A DNA stretch of 64,000 nucleotides. It comes from Siphonodentalium dalli. Its lineage: Eukaryota > Mollusca > Scaphopoda > Gadilida > Siphonodentaliidae. Every line of letters starts with the position of its first letter. The first letter of the stretch is position 1. The notes beneath the pieces were generated by a model. It did no database searches. It had not been told where the DNA came from and saw only the letters and a list, made by a program, of their open reading frames with translations. The DNA lies in assembly GCA_032622095.1 (NCBI GenBank), contig CP136066.1, positions 231,326,961 to 231,390,960 on the forward strand, in the 5' to 3' direction. Below, piece by piece: positions 41,641 through 52,859 of this stretch. Position numbers and translations under genes: made by a program.

Positions 41641-42830
41641 TATCAAATTGAAACCTTGGTAAAGCTGGGTTGCAACCTTAGTAAAGCTTGGTAAAGCTTA
41701 TTTCTTATTTATTCAACTTAACCAATCACATTCTCCGCCTGCACAGTTTGACATAAAATACATAGTATACTCTATACCACTGGTTTGTGTTATCATACAA
41801 GTACAAACATTTAGGTTAATTTATCGGGTAATAAATTATAACTCCCTGTATGGTGCTATCCACCGGCCTTTGCTCCTTATAAGCCTTCTTGTTAGTACTC
41901 TCTCAGAAATCATTGTGTTATCCCACAAATGGTATATAATTTGTCCAAAGCTCCAAAATAAATCAACACCAAGATTTCCAAGATGAATTCAATATGAAAT
42001 TATTTGAAGAGTAAATACGGAAACCAGACCATCGAAGGTAAGCTACGCTTCATCACAGCTAGTACTTTGGCACTGCTTAAATGGCGAATCTGCCTGCTTT
42101 ATCGAGGCCATCTTTCACTTACATGCACTACTACTATGGATTAGGCTGGGAAAGCTGAGAATGTGAATATATAATTATGTAAGTATAAACATATATGTCA
42201 TGTTTTCATGGAAGACTGCTCCATTTATACACACACGCTTATGAGAGTCCAAAATGATCTCCATACTATTTTGTACAACAGATGCAACGAAATGCGATCT
42301 GAGGGTTTTAAATTCAGAAAAATTTCCCAGACCCCCACCGACGAGGCGACGACAGAGGGGACATCCCTCTCGTGCTCTGACTGCTCTCCCCATCTCCAGC
42401 CTGTGGCTGTCGTCGATGGCCGCCCCAATAATTATAGCTTCCTACGCCCCTGACCTTGGTAAAGTGTTGGTAAAGCTAGGTTTCAACCTTGGTAAAGCTT
42501 GGTAAAGCTAGGTTTCAACCTTGGTAAAGCTAGGTTTCAATCTTGGTAAAGCTTGGTAAAGCTAGGTTTCAATCTTGGTAAAGCTTGGTAAAGCTAGGCT
42601 GCAATCTTGGTAAAGCTCAGCTGCAACCTTGGTAAAGCTTGGAAAAGTTATGATTCAAATTTTGTTCTCTCGATGAGTTCAGTTAAATTTGCCAAGGTAT
42701 TCCAAGGTTTTCCGAACTTGAAACGTTCCAATACTGCCCCGAGGATTTCCAAGGTTTCCAAGGTTTCCAATCCCACTATTCCAAGGTTTTATTCCTAAGA
42801 TATCCTAGGATTTGGCAAGGCCGCCAGGTG
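41640..42830. repeat. Inverted arrays of CTTGGTAAAGC / CCAAGGTTTCC
   Basis: At 41652-41705 and 42455-42650 there are about eight copies of TTGGTAAAGCTTGGTAAAGC with variable GGTTTCAACC joints. At 42690-42830 the sequence turns to CCAAGG(T/A)TTTCC runs, a loose complement of the first motif. Between them (41706-42454) lies 750 bp without a convincing gene; overlapping frames at 42175-42505 on both strands are not supported by codon or domain evidence. Confidence 0.6.
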
Positions 42831-43014
42831 GGTGAATAAACTGTAACACCAGTATTTGAATTTGTAAGACACTCAAGTTCAGTATTGTTATTTCTTACTG
42901 TAATGTCTATACTCCAATTGGATATAACACATTAACCCCTTATAATGGCTTATTTACTAAATGGATCAAGATGTTGGTAGAATCTGTGACCTAACCACTT
43001 CAGTTATGGGGCAC

Positions 43015-43220
43015 CCTTAACCCTTTATGGATCCCCAGACAGAGAGAACAATGCACTGATGATTGTCGACTGCTTGGGTCCATGTGAGGTTCCATACGGG
43101 AGTATTATATAACCTGCGCTGGTGCAGTATTAAAGATCCTGTGCAAGTGCATTCTCTTATATAATGCATTGGCACAGGGTTTTCTCAATATTTCAGGAAG
43201 CTCCAGTCATGGAAGTGTTA
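43015..43220. repeat. Family E and family C hairpin remnants
   Basis: TTAACCCTTTATGGATCCCC with GATTGTCGACTGCTTGGG, then CTGGTGCAGCATTAAAGATC-like sequence with a single short CATTCTCTTATATAATGC palindrome and GGAAGTGTTAA. Confidence 0.65.
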
Positions 43221-43504
43221 ATATGTGTAGTGCTTCTGATAAAAAATGTTGGTAGAATCTGTGACCTAGCCACTTCAGTTACGGGGCACCCTTACAAATG
43301 AATGCTTTTCGTTAAGCTTTGAGCCAGGTATCAGTTGTGGTATGGGTTTGAAGTTTGTCAAAGCGGATTTACCATCCCGGGGATCAATATTTGTTTAGAT
43401 AGTGATATGCACAGCATTCTTACAGCAGCTTTGTGTTGAATAAAGACAATCATATATCACAAATCAAGTGTAACACGTGCTGATGCAGACAGAAGGTAGG
43501 TCAG

Positions 43505-44010
43505 TTCACAAGCCTGCAAATAGTGTCTGTCATTTGCAGAATGAGGTCCCCAGAGGGTGAATTTAGTAATACTATCCTGCACGGCAGACTTCCATCTCCA
43601 AATTCACCCTATGGGGACCCCTCATTCTTAGGCCTCATCTTCTGGGAAGCATCTATCTATAGTCTCAAATTAACATTGTTTTTAGTTACTTTTTCCCTTG
43701 TGGCAAGTTTCTATATCCCCTAATTTGTGGAAGATAAAATGCTTAATCTCTGGTGACTAATGGGTGAATATCACCAACTTCAACTGGGGAACTTCAATCT
43801 GATCCCAGGTCTCCCATAGCAGTTAAGGCCTAAGCAGAATGAGATTCCCAGAGGGTGAATTTTGTGACTCTAACCTGCCGTGCGTTATAGCTTCACTATA
43901 TTCACCCTCTGGGGACCTCATTCTGCAAATGCAGACTCGCTATTTGCAGGCTTGGAGAAGTCTCCCTGTAAAAAGGAAGCGAGGGAGAAGTTCTCTCCAA
44001 TGCTTCGCAC
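43505..44010. mobile_element. Family A MITE, paralogue of 17480-17955
   Basis: AAGCCTGCAAATAGTGTCTG to TATTTGCAGGCTTGG. The following AGAAGTCTCCCTGTAAAAAG and GTTCTCTCCAATGCTTC also match 17900-17953, so the match extends past the element. Confidence 0.82.
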
Positions 44011-44012
44011 GG

Positions 44013-44775
44013 TGGGCTAGAATGAGAATGAGGTCCCCAGAGGGTGAATTTAATGGTGCTATCCTGCACGGTGGGCTAGCAGAATGAGGTCCCCAGTGGG
44101 TGAATTTAGTGGTGCTATCCTGCACGGTGGGCTAGCAGAATGAGGTCCCCAGAGGGTGAATTTAGTGGTGCTATCCTGCATGGTGGGCTAGCAGAATGAG
44201 GTCCCCAGAGGGTGAATTTAGTGGTGCTATCCTGCACGGTGGGCTAGCAGAATGAGGTCCCCAGAGGGTGAATTTAGTGGTGCTATCCTGCACGGTGGGC
44301 TAGCAGAATGAGGTCCCCAGAGGGTGAATTTAGTGATGCTATCCTGCACGGTGGGCTAGCATGAGAATGAGGTCCCCAGAGGGTGAATTTAGTGATGCTA
44401 TCCTGCACGGTGGGCTAGCATGAGAATGAGGTCCCCAGAGGGTGAATTTAGTGATGCTATCCTGCACGGTGGGCTAGCATGAGAATGAGGTCCCCAGAGG
44501 GTGAATTTAGTGATGCTATCCTGCACGGTGGGCTAGCATGAGAATGAGGTCCCCAGAGGGTGAATTTAGTGATGCTATCCTGCACGGTGGGCTAGCATGA
44601 GAATGAGGTCCCCAGAGGGTGAATTTAGTGATGCTATCCTGCACGGTGGGCTAGCATGAGAATGAGGTCCCCAGAGGGTGAATTTAGTGATGCTATCCTG
44701 CACGGTGGGCTAGCATGAGAATGAGGTCCCCAGAGGGTGAATTTAGTGGTGCTATCCTGCACGGTGTGGCTAGCA
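44013..44775. repeat. About 61-bp tandem array of a family A hairpin arm, 12-13 copies
   Basis: Unit GAATGAGGTCCCCAGAGGGT, GAATTTAGTGATGCTATCC, TGCACGGTGGGCTAGCATGA. Two subtypes run in blocks: early copies have GTGGTGCT and GGCTAGCA-GAATG; later copies have GTGATGCT and GGCTAGCATGA-GAATG. It consists of the left arm of a family A hairpin without its complementary arm, amplified head to tail. Confidence 0.95.
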
Positions 44776-45164
44776 TCATCAAATTCTCTATCCTATTCTG
44801 TATGACTATATCAGAAACTGCCTATACAGCAGAGTGCTCTACCTATCATTAGCTTATGTCAGCTTACGGTGGGTAAGACATGGTACCTCTAATTGTGGAC
44901 TCTTCTGCTATAGGGCATCTCCCCTTTACTCACATCTGGGAACCTCATTCTCATTAGGCCTCAGCTGCTCAGACCTAGAATCAGATTGAAGTTCCCTAGT
45001 TAATAAATTGGTGATGTTCACACATCCCTGGATTATGCATTTTATCCTTCCAGTCTAACGTACACTGCCATATAATTGCCTCAGATCTGAGGAGAAACAC
45101 AGTGCAAGGCCATTAAAATTATTCCTTCCACAACACAGTTCCTGGGCATATACGCTATACTTTG
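44776..45164. other. Intergenic stretch; only family A scraps
   Basis: A family A internal piece (CTAGAATCAGATTGAAGTTC) lies near 44977; otherwise nothing is recognised. Confidence 0.45.
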
Positions 45165-45560
45165 CTTCTGCAAATTACGGGATATAGAAACTGAACAGAA
45201 TTGAAAAAGTAACTAAAAATAATGTTAATTTGAGACTATATATACTTCCCAAAAGATGAGGCCTAAACAGAACGAGGTCCCTAGAGGGTGAATTAGGTGG
45301 TGCTAGCATGCGAAGCGTGATAGCGACACTAAAATCACCCTCTAGGGACCTCAATCTGCAAATGACAGACACCCTATTTCCAGGGTTGTTTGTGGTGAAT
45401 TACATGTAAGACAATCATATATCACTAATCGAGTGAAAGGCGTGCAGGATAGCGTCACTAAATTCACACTCTGGGGACCTCATTCTACAAATGACAGACA
45501 CCCTATTTCCAGGGTTGTTTGTGGTGAATTAAGACAATCATATATCACAAATCGAGTGCA
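45165..45560. mobile_element. Family A MITE right half with a ~120-bp tandem duplication of its end
   Basis: Hairpin GAGGTCCCTAGAGGGTGAAT and terminus CCCTATTTCCAGGGTTG, then GTTTGTGGTGAATT...ATATCACTAATCGAGTG. From 45446 the half hairpin, terminus and flank are repeated (ATATCACAAATCGAGTG). Confidence 0.75.
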
Positions 45561-45719
45561 AGGCGTGCAGACGCAGACAGAAGGTAGGTAAAAGCATCAA
45601 TTAATGACAATGATATGTATCCCACACCTGGTTATTAAAGTGGTCCTGCTAATTTGCTATGATGCTGGTATGGCAAAGCAATGCTTTTAAGAAAAGGTAC
45701 CTTCATTTTATTTAATCCT

Positions 45720-46415
45720 TTCATAACAGGAGCTGAGCTGGTGCAGCATTAAAGTTCATATGCCAGTGCATTCTCAGCCCTGGGAATTAAGGAAAATTTG
45801 CCTAGGCAATATATTTGCCTAGGTGAAAGAAATCGGCCTAGGCAAAAACAGATTTTACCTAAGCAATTTTGCAACAATATTGCCATCTCAAATCAATATG
45901 ATTCAATAATAACATGAATTGCCCAGAATTGCCTAGTTATTTTGCGGAACATTATTTCCAGGCCATTACTCAACATATATGTACAATTCCACAAATCATC
46001 TCCAAAATAAGTGTCCTTATAACGGGTAGCTAGTTAGTGGCCCAGTGCCATGGAAACAATTGTAGGACAATATATGTAATGAGTTATTTAAGGAAATCAT
46101 TTTGGCTAAAGAGGTTCTATTTCTGATATACACAAATCAATTTTAGTAACCCAATGAACTTGTTTTACCTAGGAAATATTATTGCCTAGGCAAACCGATT
46201 TTGCCTCTGCTTTTACCTAGGCATTGCCTATTGCCTAGGCTAATTCCCAGGGCTGCATTCTCTTATATATATGCGAATCTCCCATTGAGGGTCTCGCATA
46301 TACATGTATAAGAGAATGCACTGGCTTACAAGGTCAAGGTAAATGTTGTAATGCCAATGGATTCTATGGGAGACTCGCATATATAAGAGAATGCATTGGC
46401 ACAGGGTTTTCACAA
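45720..46415. mobile_element. Hairpin-core element (family C relative) split by hAT-like element G
   Basis: GGAGCTGAGCTGGTGCAGCA and GCCAGTGCATTCTC on the left; the core continues after the insert as TTATATATATGCGAATCTCC and is mirrored to GAATGCACTGGC. A second half core follows at 46345-46405. Confidence 0.82.
45776..46254. mobile_element. hAT-like element G, 479 bp, perfect 8-bp target duplication
   Basis: Ends AGCCCTGGGAATTA and TAATTCCCAGGGCT are exact inverses. GCATTCTC lies immediately on both sides (45768-45775 and 46255-46262), and the same GCATTCTC occurs once in uninterrupted hairpin cores. The interior arms carry TTGCCTAGGCAA-type palindromes. The 8-bp duplication indicates a hAT-type transposase; none is encoded. 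Confidence 0.92.
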
Positions 46416-46507
46416 AATTTTATCAAAGCGTATCTACCATCGTGTGGATCAATATTTATTTAGATAGCGATATGCACATTCTTACAGTAGCTTTGTGGTG
46501 AAATAAG

Positions 46508-46952
46508 CAAGCCTGCAAATAGCGTGTCTGTCATTTGCAGAATGAGGTCCCCAGAGGGTGAATTTAGTGACGCTATCCCGCATAACAGGCTAGCATCACC
46601 AAATTCACCCTCTGGGGACCTCATTCTGCTTAGGCCCTCAACTGCTATGGTAGATCTAGGATCAGATTGAAGTTCCCCAGTTGAAGTTAGTGATGTTCAC
46701 CCATTGGGTAACTCAATTATGCATTTTACCTTCTGCAAATTAGGGGATATAGAAACTTCCTAGAAGGGAAATGTAACTAAAAACTATGTTAATTTGATAC
46801 TATAGATACTTCCAAGAAGATGAGGCCTAAGCAGAATGAGGTCTCCAGAGGGTGAATTTGGTGATGCTAGCCCACTGTGCGGGATAGCATCACTAAATTT
46901 ACCCTCTAGGGACCTCATTCTGCAAATGACAGACACGCTATTTGCAGGCTGG
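46508..46952. mobile_element. Family A MITE, complete, 8-bp duplication GAAATAAG
   Basis: CAAGCCTGCAAATAGCGTGT to CTATTTGCAGGCTGG. GAAATAAG occurs at 46500-46507 and 46953-46960. Both end hairpins and the middle hairpin (AAGTTCCCCAGTTGAAGTT) are present, so this is a good reference copy. Confidence 0.92.
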
Positions 46953-47015
46953 GAAATAAGACAATCTTATCTCACAAATCAAGTGTAAAGCGTGCAGATA
47001 CAGTCAGTTCATCAT

Positions 47016-47772
47016 TTAACCCTCCATGACTGGAGCTTCCTGTAGGGAGCCCCATACAGGTGGCAGCTTGTATTGCTGAGTGTCGTCTGCTCATGTCTGT
47101 GAGGGGCTCCATAAGGGTAGTTTAACCCTTCCATGACTGGAGCTTCCTGTAGGGAGCCCCATACAGGTGGCAGCTTGTATTGCTGAGTGTCGTCTGCTCA
47201 TGTCTGTGAGGGGCTCCATAAGGGTAGTTTAACCCTTCCATGACTGGAGCTTCCTGTAGGGAGCCCCATACAGGTGGCAGCTTGTATTGCTGAGTGTCGT
47301 CTGCTCATGTCTGTGAGGGGCTCCATAAGGGTAGTTTAACCCTTCCATGACTGGAGCTTCCTGTAAGGAGCCCCATACAGGTGGCAGCTTGTATTGCTGA
47401 GTGTCGTCTGCTCATGTCTGTGAGGGGCTCCATAAGGGTAGTTGTTTAACCCTTCCATGACTGGAGCTTCCTGTAAGGAGCCCCATACAGGTGGCAGCTT
47501 GTATTGCTGAGTGTCGTCTGCTCATGTCTGTGAGGGGCTCCATAAGGGTAGTTGTTTAACCCTTCCATGACTGGAGCTTCCTGTAAGGAGCCCCATACAG
47601 GTGGCAGCTTGTATTGCTGAGTGCCGTCTGCTCATGTCTGTGAGGGGCTCCATAAGGGTAGTTTAACCCTTCCATGAATGGAGCTTCCTGAAGGGAGCCC
47701 CATACAGGTGGCAGCTTGTATTGCTGAGTGTCGTCTGCTCATGTCTGTGAGGGGCTCATAAGGGTAGTTTAA
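47016..47772. repeat. Tandem array of family E hairpins, 7 copies of ~105-110 bp
   Basis: Each unit is CATGACTGGAGCTTCCTG, GGAGCCCCATACAGGTGGCA, GAGTGTCGTCTGCTCATG, GTGAGGGGCTCCATAAGGG and TAGTTTAACCCTTC. Every unit keeps TTTAACCC at its end, so the array could have arisen from repeated use of the same TTAA joint. Confidence 0.93.
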
Positions 47773-48031
47773 CCCTTCTATGACTGGAGCTTCCTGAAAT
47801 TTTTTGAAAACCATGTGCCTATGTATTCTCTTATATATGTGAGTCTCCCATAGGAGCCTCGCATATATAAGAGAATACATTGGCCTAACAATAGTTACCT
47901 TGAACTTGTGAGCCAGTGCATTCTCTTATATATGCAAGGCTCCTTATGGGAGACTTGCAAATATATAAGAGAATGCACTGGCACAGGATCTTTAATGCTG
48001 CACCAGCCCAGCTCCCACCATGAAAGGGTTC
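47769..48031. mobile_element. Hairpin-core element with intact GGATCTTTAATGCTGCACC site
   Basis: TTAACCCTTCTATGACTGG to CCACCATGAAAGGGTT. It contains two hairpin cores with AACAATAGTTACCTTGA between. Its GGATCTTTAATGCTGCACC (47985) is the empty site matching the insertion at 16989. Confidence 0.85.
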
Positions 48032-48053
48032 ATGAGAATTAATTAAACCACAC

Positions 48054-48935
48054 CTTGTTAAGTGGTCCTGCTAATTTGCTATGATGCTGGTGGGTTCAGC
48101 TGAATTGTTTATCATTTTTTCTTACATTCTATAGCAATTTTTATCATTTTCTTATATTTTTTAACAATTTTATCATTTTCATAATTTTTTCTTACATTCA
48201 TTTTAACATTCTTTTTATAATTTTCTATCATTTTTTTTCTTAAATTCTTTTATCAATTTTTATTCATTTTTTCTTACATTCTTGAACAATTTTTATCATT
48301 ATTTATTACATTCTTTAACAATTTTTTATCATTTAAAAAAAAAAATTCTTACAATTTTACATTATAAAACATAATATATAATTTTTTTTAGGCCAATGCA
48401 TTCTCTTATATATGTGAGGCGACCTATGGTCAACTCGCATATATAAGAGAATGCATTGGCACAGGGTTTATGCAAAAATTCAGGAATATCCAGTCATGGA
48501 AGGGTTAAAATTATTTTATTTAATGTTGTCATTTTCTTGGTGTTTTGATGATCTGAACAAATCGAAGAAAAGCTGCTTTGTGTATAAAACATGTATATTG
48601 TGAAATATTATGATAAAGGCTGTGGTAGTTGTTGCAAACCAGATATAATTGAGACGCCTATCCCTGATGATTTGCAAACACCAACGTCACCATTATTAAA
48701 ATATTTAAAAATATTCTTCAATGTTTCATGCAGACACTGAATTTGCTCAAATCGCTCGAGTTTATAGCCAAACAGCACATTAATGACAACTTTAGAAAAA
48801 TTATGGTACTTTTTCTTAATAACAGCATTGCTTTTCCCTGCCAGCACCATATCAATCCAGCAGGACCCACAAGCACCATAGCAATTCAACTGGACCCACA
48901 AGCATCATAGTAATTAAGCAGGACCACTTAACCTG
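48054..48935. mobile_element. Inverted-repeat element with GTTAAGTGGTCCTGCT ends, ~50-bp arms
   Basis: GTTAAGTGGTCCTGCTAATT...TTCAGCTGAATTG on the left is matched by CAATTCAACTGGACCC...AAGCAGGACCACTTAAC on the right. Inside are an AT-rich array (48105-48390), a hairpin core (48392-48467) and a minus-strand frame (48608-48901, 97 codons, starting MWVQLNCYGACGSCW in the arm) that I do not recognise. A single arm also occurs at 45641-45670. Confidence 0.7.
48105..48390. repeat. AT-rich ~35-bp tandem repeat (TTTTTATCATTTTTTCTTAC)
   Basis: About eight irregular units of TTTATCATTTTTTCTTACA and TTCTTTAACAATT, the same words as the family C spacer, so it looks like an expansion of that spacer. Confidence 0.8.
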
Positions 48936-49285
48936 GGATGTATACCTAGTTATCAGATATGGGGGTTATGTAATATGTAATGATAATGCATTGCAATTAT
49001 TACATTTTCTCAAATTATGAAACATAATGGGTTCATTTGGCATTAAATGTCATTCAAAGTATGAATACAATACTTCACAAACTTGGAGATATCTCAAATA
49101 TTTAGAGATATTTTCAAATCATAAAAGAACAGAAATATAATATATTCCATATTAAGATATGTAGGTATGTATAATAATATACCAACATAGCTGGAAAATT
49201 ATGATGGTGACCATTTTCATTACTTTTGGTATTGCATTATCAAACCTACCCTGAGAGTCTTTGAGGAGAAATGATTGTTTTCTTA
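48936..49285. other. Intergenic stretch without recognised features
   Basis: AT-rich; no exon or element ends. Confidence 0.4.
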
Positions 49286-49770
49286 CAAGTAAAATCTTAA
49301 AACAACACAATGAGCCCATGTTAATAATAATAATAATAATAACAATGAGCCCATGATTATTTTCATACAAGTAAAATCTTAAAACAACACAATGAGCCCA
49401 TGTTAATAATAATAATAATAATAACAATGAGCCCATGATTATTTTCATACAAGTAAAATCTTAAAACAACACAATGAGCCCATGTTAATAATAATAATAA
49501 TAACAATGAGCCCATGATTATTTTCATACAAGTAAAATCTTAAAACAACACAATGAGCCCATGTTAATAATAATAATAATAATAACAATGAGCCCATGAT
49601 TATTTTCATACAAGTAAAATCTTAAAACAACACAATGAGCCCATGTTAATAATAATAATAATAATAACAATGAGCCCATGATTATTTTCATACAAGTAAA
49701 ATCTTAAAACAACACAATGAGCCCATGTTAATAATAATAATAATAATAACAATGAGCCCATGATTATTTT
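49285..49770. repeat. About 82-bp tandem array with internal (TAA)n, 6 copies
   Basis: Unit AGTAAAATCTTAAAACAACA, CAATGAGCCCATG, TTAATAATAATAATAATAAC and CAATGAGCCCATGATTATTT. The TAA run varies between copies, so array and microsatellite both mutate. Confidence 0.95.
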
Positions 49771-49915
49771 GGTGATTAGAGTTTTCGTTATAATTATTAA
49801 CAACTGAAAATAAAAAATAGAGCTAAAATTCAACCTTTGTTCTACATCGCTCTTGTATCTGTCCTAGGCACAGCTACTGAGTATTGTCTTACCATACATA
49901 CATACTTACATACAT

Positions 49916-50131
49916 ACAATAATGCCCTAAATAATTGACCCCTTAACCACAGCAGAATTATGGGTAACTTTTCAGGATTTAGTTGGAAATATGGCTTATT
50001 GCCATTCATCAGAAAGCTCTCAGTGACAGCTTTCCGATGAATGTCAACAAGCCATATTTTCGACTAAATCCTGAAAGGTTACCCATAATTCTGCTTTGGT
50101 TAAGAGGTTGATTACTTAGGGCATTACTGCA
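49916..50131. mobile_element. Family B palindromic MITE, copy
   Basis: ACAATAATGCCCTAAATAAT to TTAGGGCATTACTGCA. Complete; the first TIR base pair is mutated. Confidence 0.88.
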
Positions 50132-50294
50132 GGTAATTAAATGCATCATTTAATTGAGAATTATATGCATCATTGCATAAGCATTATACCTAATGATCAG
50201 GGATGGGGTAATGTGTTACGGTAATTTATTAAAACGCAAGTAATAAAAAGTAATTTGCTTTGGGTCCTTCGGCATTAAATGCTATTCAAAGTAT

Positions 50295-50400
50295 TAACTC
50301 TTTCATGACGGGAGCTGCACTGGTGCAGCATTAAAGATCATGTGCCAGTGCATTCTCTTATATATGAGCATCTCCTATTGGAGCCATTAATTATTACTGA
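50295..50400. repeat. Hairpin-core element fragment
   Basis: TTAACTCTTTCATGACGGGA, CTGGTGCAGCATTAAAGATC and GTGCATTCTCTTATATATGA; the rest is lost. Confidence 0.7.
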
Positions 50401-51095
50401 GAATTTAAAAAAAAAAACTCTAAAATTCAACCTTTATTTTCTATCACTCGGGTATCTGTCCTACGCACAGCTGCCAATTATTGGAATATCACAGAGAATC
50501 ATTGATTGGCATTTTGTCTTGGATTGAAGTGATCTGTACATCGTCGATTCCAAATTAAAGCATCCAATATTGATTTTTCATGAGTCGGACCTGAGTCACT
50601 CCATTTGGAGTCTTTGTGCTGTGTCAGCATCGCTATAGAATAATACAGGTTTGTACCACACTGTGCTTCTTTAATTGACTATTATAAACATACATGTATC
50701 ACATATGTTCTGTTACCTACATTTTAACTAAACTATTTACTCAAACCAACCGGTTTGTCCTATTAAACCTGACTTTGTATTGTTTGGGATTTCTGTTTAG
50801 ATATCCGAGCCCGGCAGTGAATCCTGTGTAGTAGAATGCTCTCTTCTTGTCAGTAATTCTATTGATTTTTGTGACGATTTGCTGTTTTGCCTCGGGCCGT
50901 TCTTTCCTTGATTTGGTGAGGGTGTCAATTATTCAAATTTGATTTAAATTAAATGCTTCAGTACACCTGAATTATGATAAATACATGTATTAAAATATGT
51001 GACACATTTTATTCACGAATTGGTCATATTGTGTTTAGAAGTGACATTAACTGTTCTGGATGATACAAACTGAGCCCAGGGCATAAATATTTTAT
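50401..51095. other. Intergenic stretch without recognised features
   Basis: Frames are short and no repeat ends are visible. Confidence 0.4.
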
Positions 51096-51250
51096 ACCTA
51101 TAGTGTAATAGTGCTACATACCTCTTGTCTGTCAAGTATAATATGTTGTTATGATAATCTATAGTGTAATGGTGTTACACACCTGAGGCTTGCCTGGTAT
51201 ATGTTGTTATGACCTCTGTCCTGCCTGGTATATGTTGTTATGATAATGAA
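51096..51250. repeat. Three diverged copies of TATGTTGTTATGA
   Basis: TATAGTGTAATAGTGCTACA, then TATAGTGTAATGGTGTTACA, each with TGTCTG/TTGCCTGGTATAT and TTGTTATGA; period about 60 then 40 bp. Confidence 0.6.
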
Positions 51251-51349
51251 AATTGGTGCTTGACAGAGGCATTGGCAACATACATGGGCAAGAGGGCAAG
51301 ATGTTATTGTTTTTAGAAATCAGAAAATTATGTGGGGCCCATTTGAGAA

Positions 51350-51759
51350 TTAACGCTTGCAAATTACTATTTCCTTGGATTCGGGGGTCGAAAATTCGAG
51401 TCGAGGAACCCACCCATCAAAGTTCAGAGTGATTAGATATAAATTTTTTAACTCTATTATTTTTCACCACTGATAATTTTTGGTAGCCCAGTAAAAGGTC
51501 GACGAGAAGAATGTCTGGGACCAAATTGCGGATGAAGATGGATAACTCTAAAATCAAGTGGCATTTTGTGTCAGTTATTTGACAAATCAGCAAAATTTCG
51601 TTGAACAAAATGTTGATAAAAAACAGGTTTTGGGCAATTTTATACTATAGTTGACTGTGGGCAATTAATCGATTCTGATAATAGGAGCGGCATTTAAAAA
51701 AACATTATTGTTAGAATGTGATGATATGGGGAACATCAAATCGGATTGAGTACCTTTAA
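51350..51759. mobile_element. Family D TTAA element, left end truncated
   Basis: Starts within TTACTATTTCCTTGGATTCG and ends TCGGATTGAGTACCT-TTAA. Confidence 0.8.
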
Positions 51760-51847
51760 TTCGCAATTTTTCAGAACTTGTCCAAAATGCACGGAAACCT
51801 GTTCTTTGTCTGAAATTTAGATTCTCTAATCAATTCTAAGCATCTTC

Positions 51848-52125
51848 ATCAAGCCTGAATTTAGTGTGCCTGTCATTGAAGCCTGAGTTTAGTTTGCCTG
51901 TCATTTGCAGAATGAGGTCCCCAGAGGGTGAATTTAGTGTGCCTGTCATTTGCAGAATGAGGTCCCCAGAGGGTGAATTTAGTGTGCCTGTCATTTGCAG
52001 AATGAGGTCCCCAGAGGGTGAATTTAGTGACGCTGTCCTGCATAGCGTGCTAGCATCACCAAATTCACCCTCTGGGGACCTCATTCTCTGCATGGCCGCA
52101 TCTGCTACTAAATACCCTTATGGAG
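51848..52125. mobile_element. Family A MITE left half with threefold ~45-bp duplication
   Basis: TCAAGCCTGAGTTTAGTTTG, then GTGCCTGTCATTTGCAGAAT plus GAGGTCCCCAGAGGGTGAAT repeated three times (51891-52030), followed by the right hairpin arm and a family E hairpin (GATGACTGTCGTGTGC). Confidence 0.85.
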
Positions 52126-52202
52126 CCCCAGACAGAGAGAATGATACATTGATGACTGTCGTGTGCTTGGGTCTGTGTGAGACTGGTCTCTAGCCACATC
52201 CC

Positions 52203-52605
52203 TTAACCCTTTCAGTGCCAGATTGGGCGATTTTTTTTTTACCCTGTGCCAATGCATTCTCTTATAGTCGCCTCGCATATATAAGAGAATGCATTGGCCT
52301 AACAATTTTTTATCATTTTTTTTTATAAATTTTTCTTACAATTTTTAGGACATAAAATAAAAAAACATCCATTACCCTGCAGGGAGCCCCACACATATAT
52401 AGAAGCATATAGAAGAGTGTCGTCTGCTCATGTTTGTCTGTGGGGCTCTGTATGGGTGAAATTATAAACTTGTTAAAGAATACAAGAACAAATTATTAAA
52501 ATTGTAAAAATTTGTTAGGCCAATGCATTCTCTTTTATATGCGAGGCGACCTATGGTCGACTCGCATATATAAGAGAATGCATTGGCACAGGGTAAACTT
52601 AGAAT
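52203..52605. mobile_element. TTAA element with CCCTTTCAGTGCCA end and family E insert
   Basis: TTAACCCTTTCAGTGCCAG on the left, a hairpin core, AT-rich spacer, a family E hairpin (GAGTGTCGTCTGCTCATG), another spacer and a second hairpin core ending GGCACAGGGTAAA. The block 52333-52600 is repeated at 59678-59940. Confidence 0.75.
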
Positions 52606-52859
52606 CGTAGAAAAATGACGGTTGCAAATGGTATTTCACAAACAGCCGTTCAGGGGAGGGAGTGGGAGTGCAGGGTTGGAAATTTCAAAGTGGATAGCTC
52701 CCCAATGGAGACTTGTTTCTAGCAACATCCCCTGACTATATAGATGCCACGTCCCCTGACTTTATAGATGCCCCCACCCCTCACCCCACTCCGTAGTCCC
52801 TGGTCCACACTGATGACATCACCAGCGCTTGAAAGAATTTTGCAGAAAGTGAATCAAGA

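Noticed and set aside
42175-42505. Overlapping frames on both strands suggesting an exon
   Set aside because: Four mutually overlapping frames, no acceptor/donor pair with consistent phase, no recognised domain.
44013-44775. 61-bp array considered as a CRISPR-like repeat-spacer structure
   Set aside because: The segments between conserved parts are the same in all copies; it is a MITE arm array.
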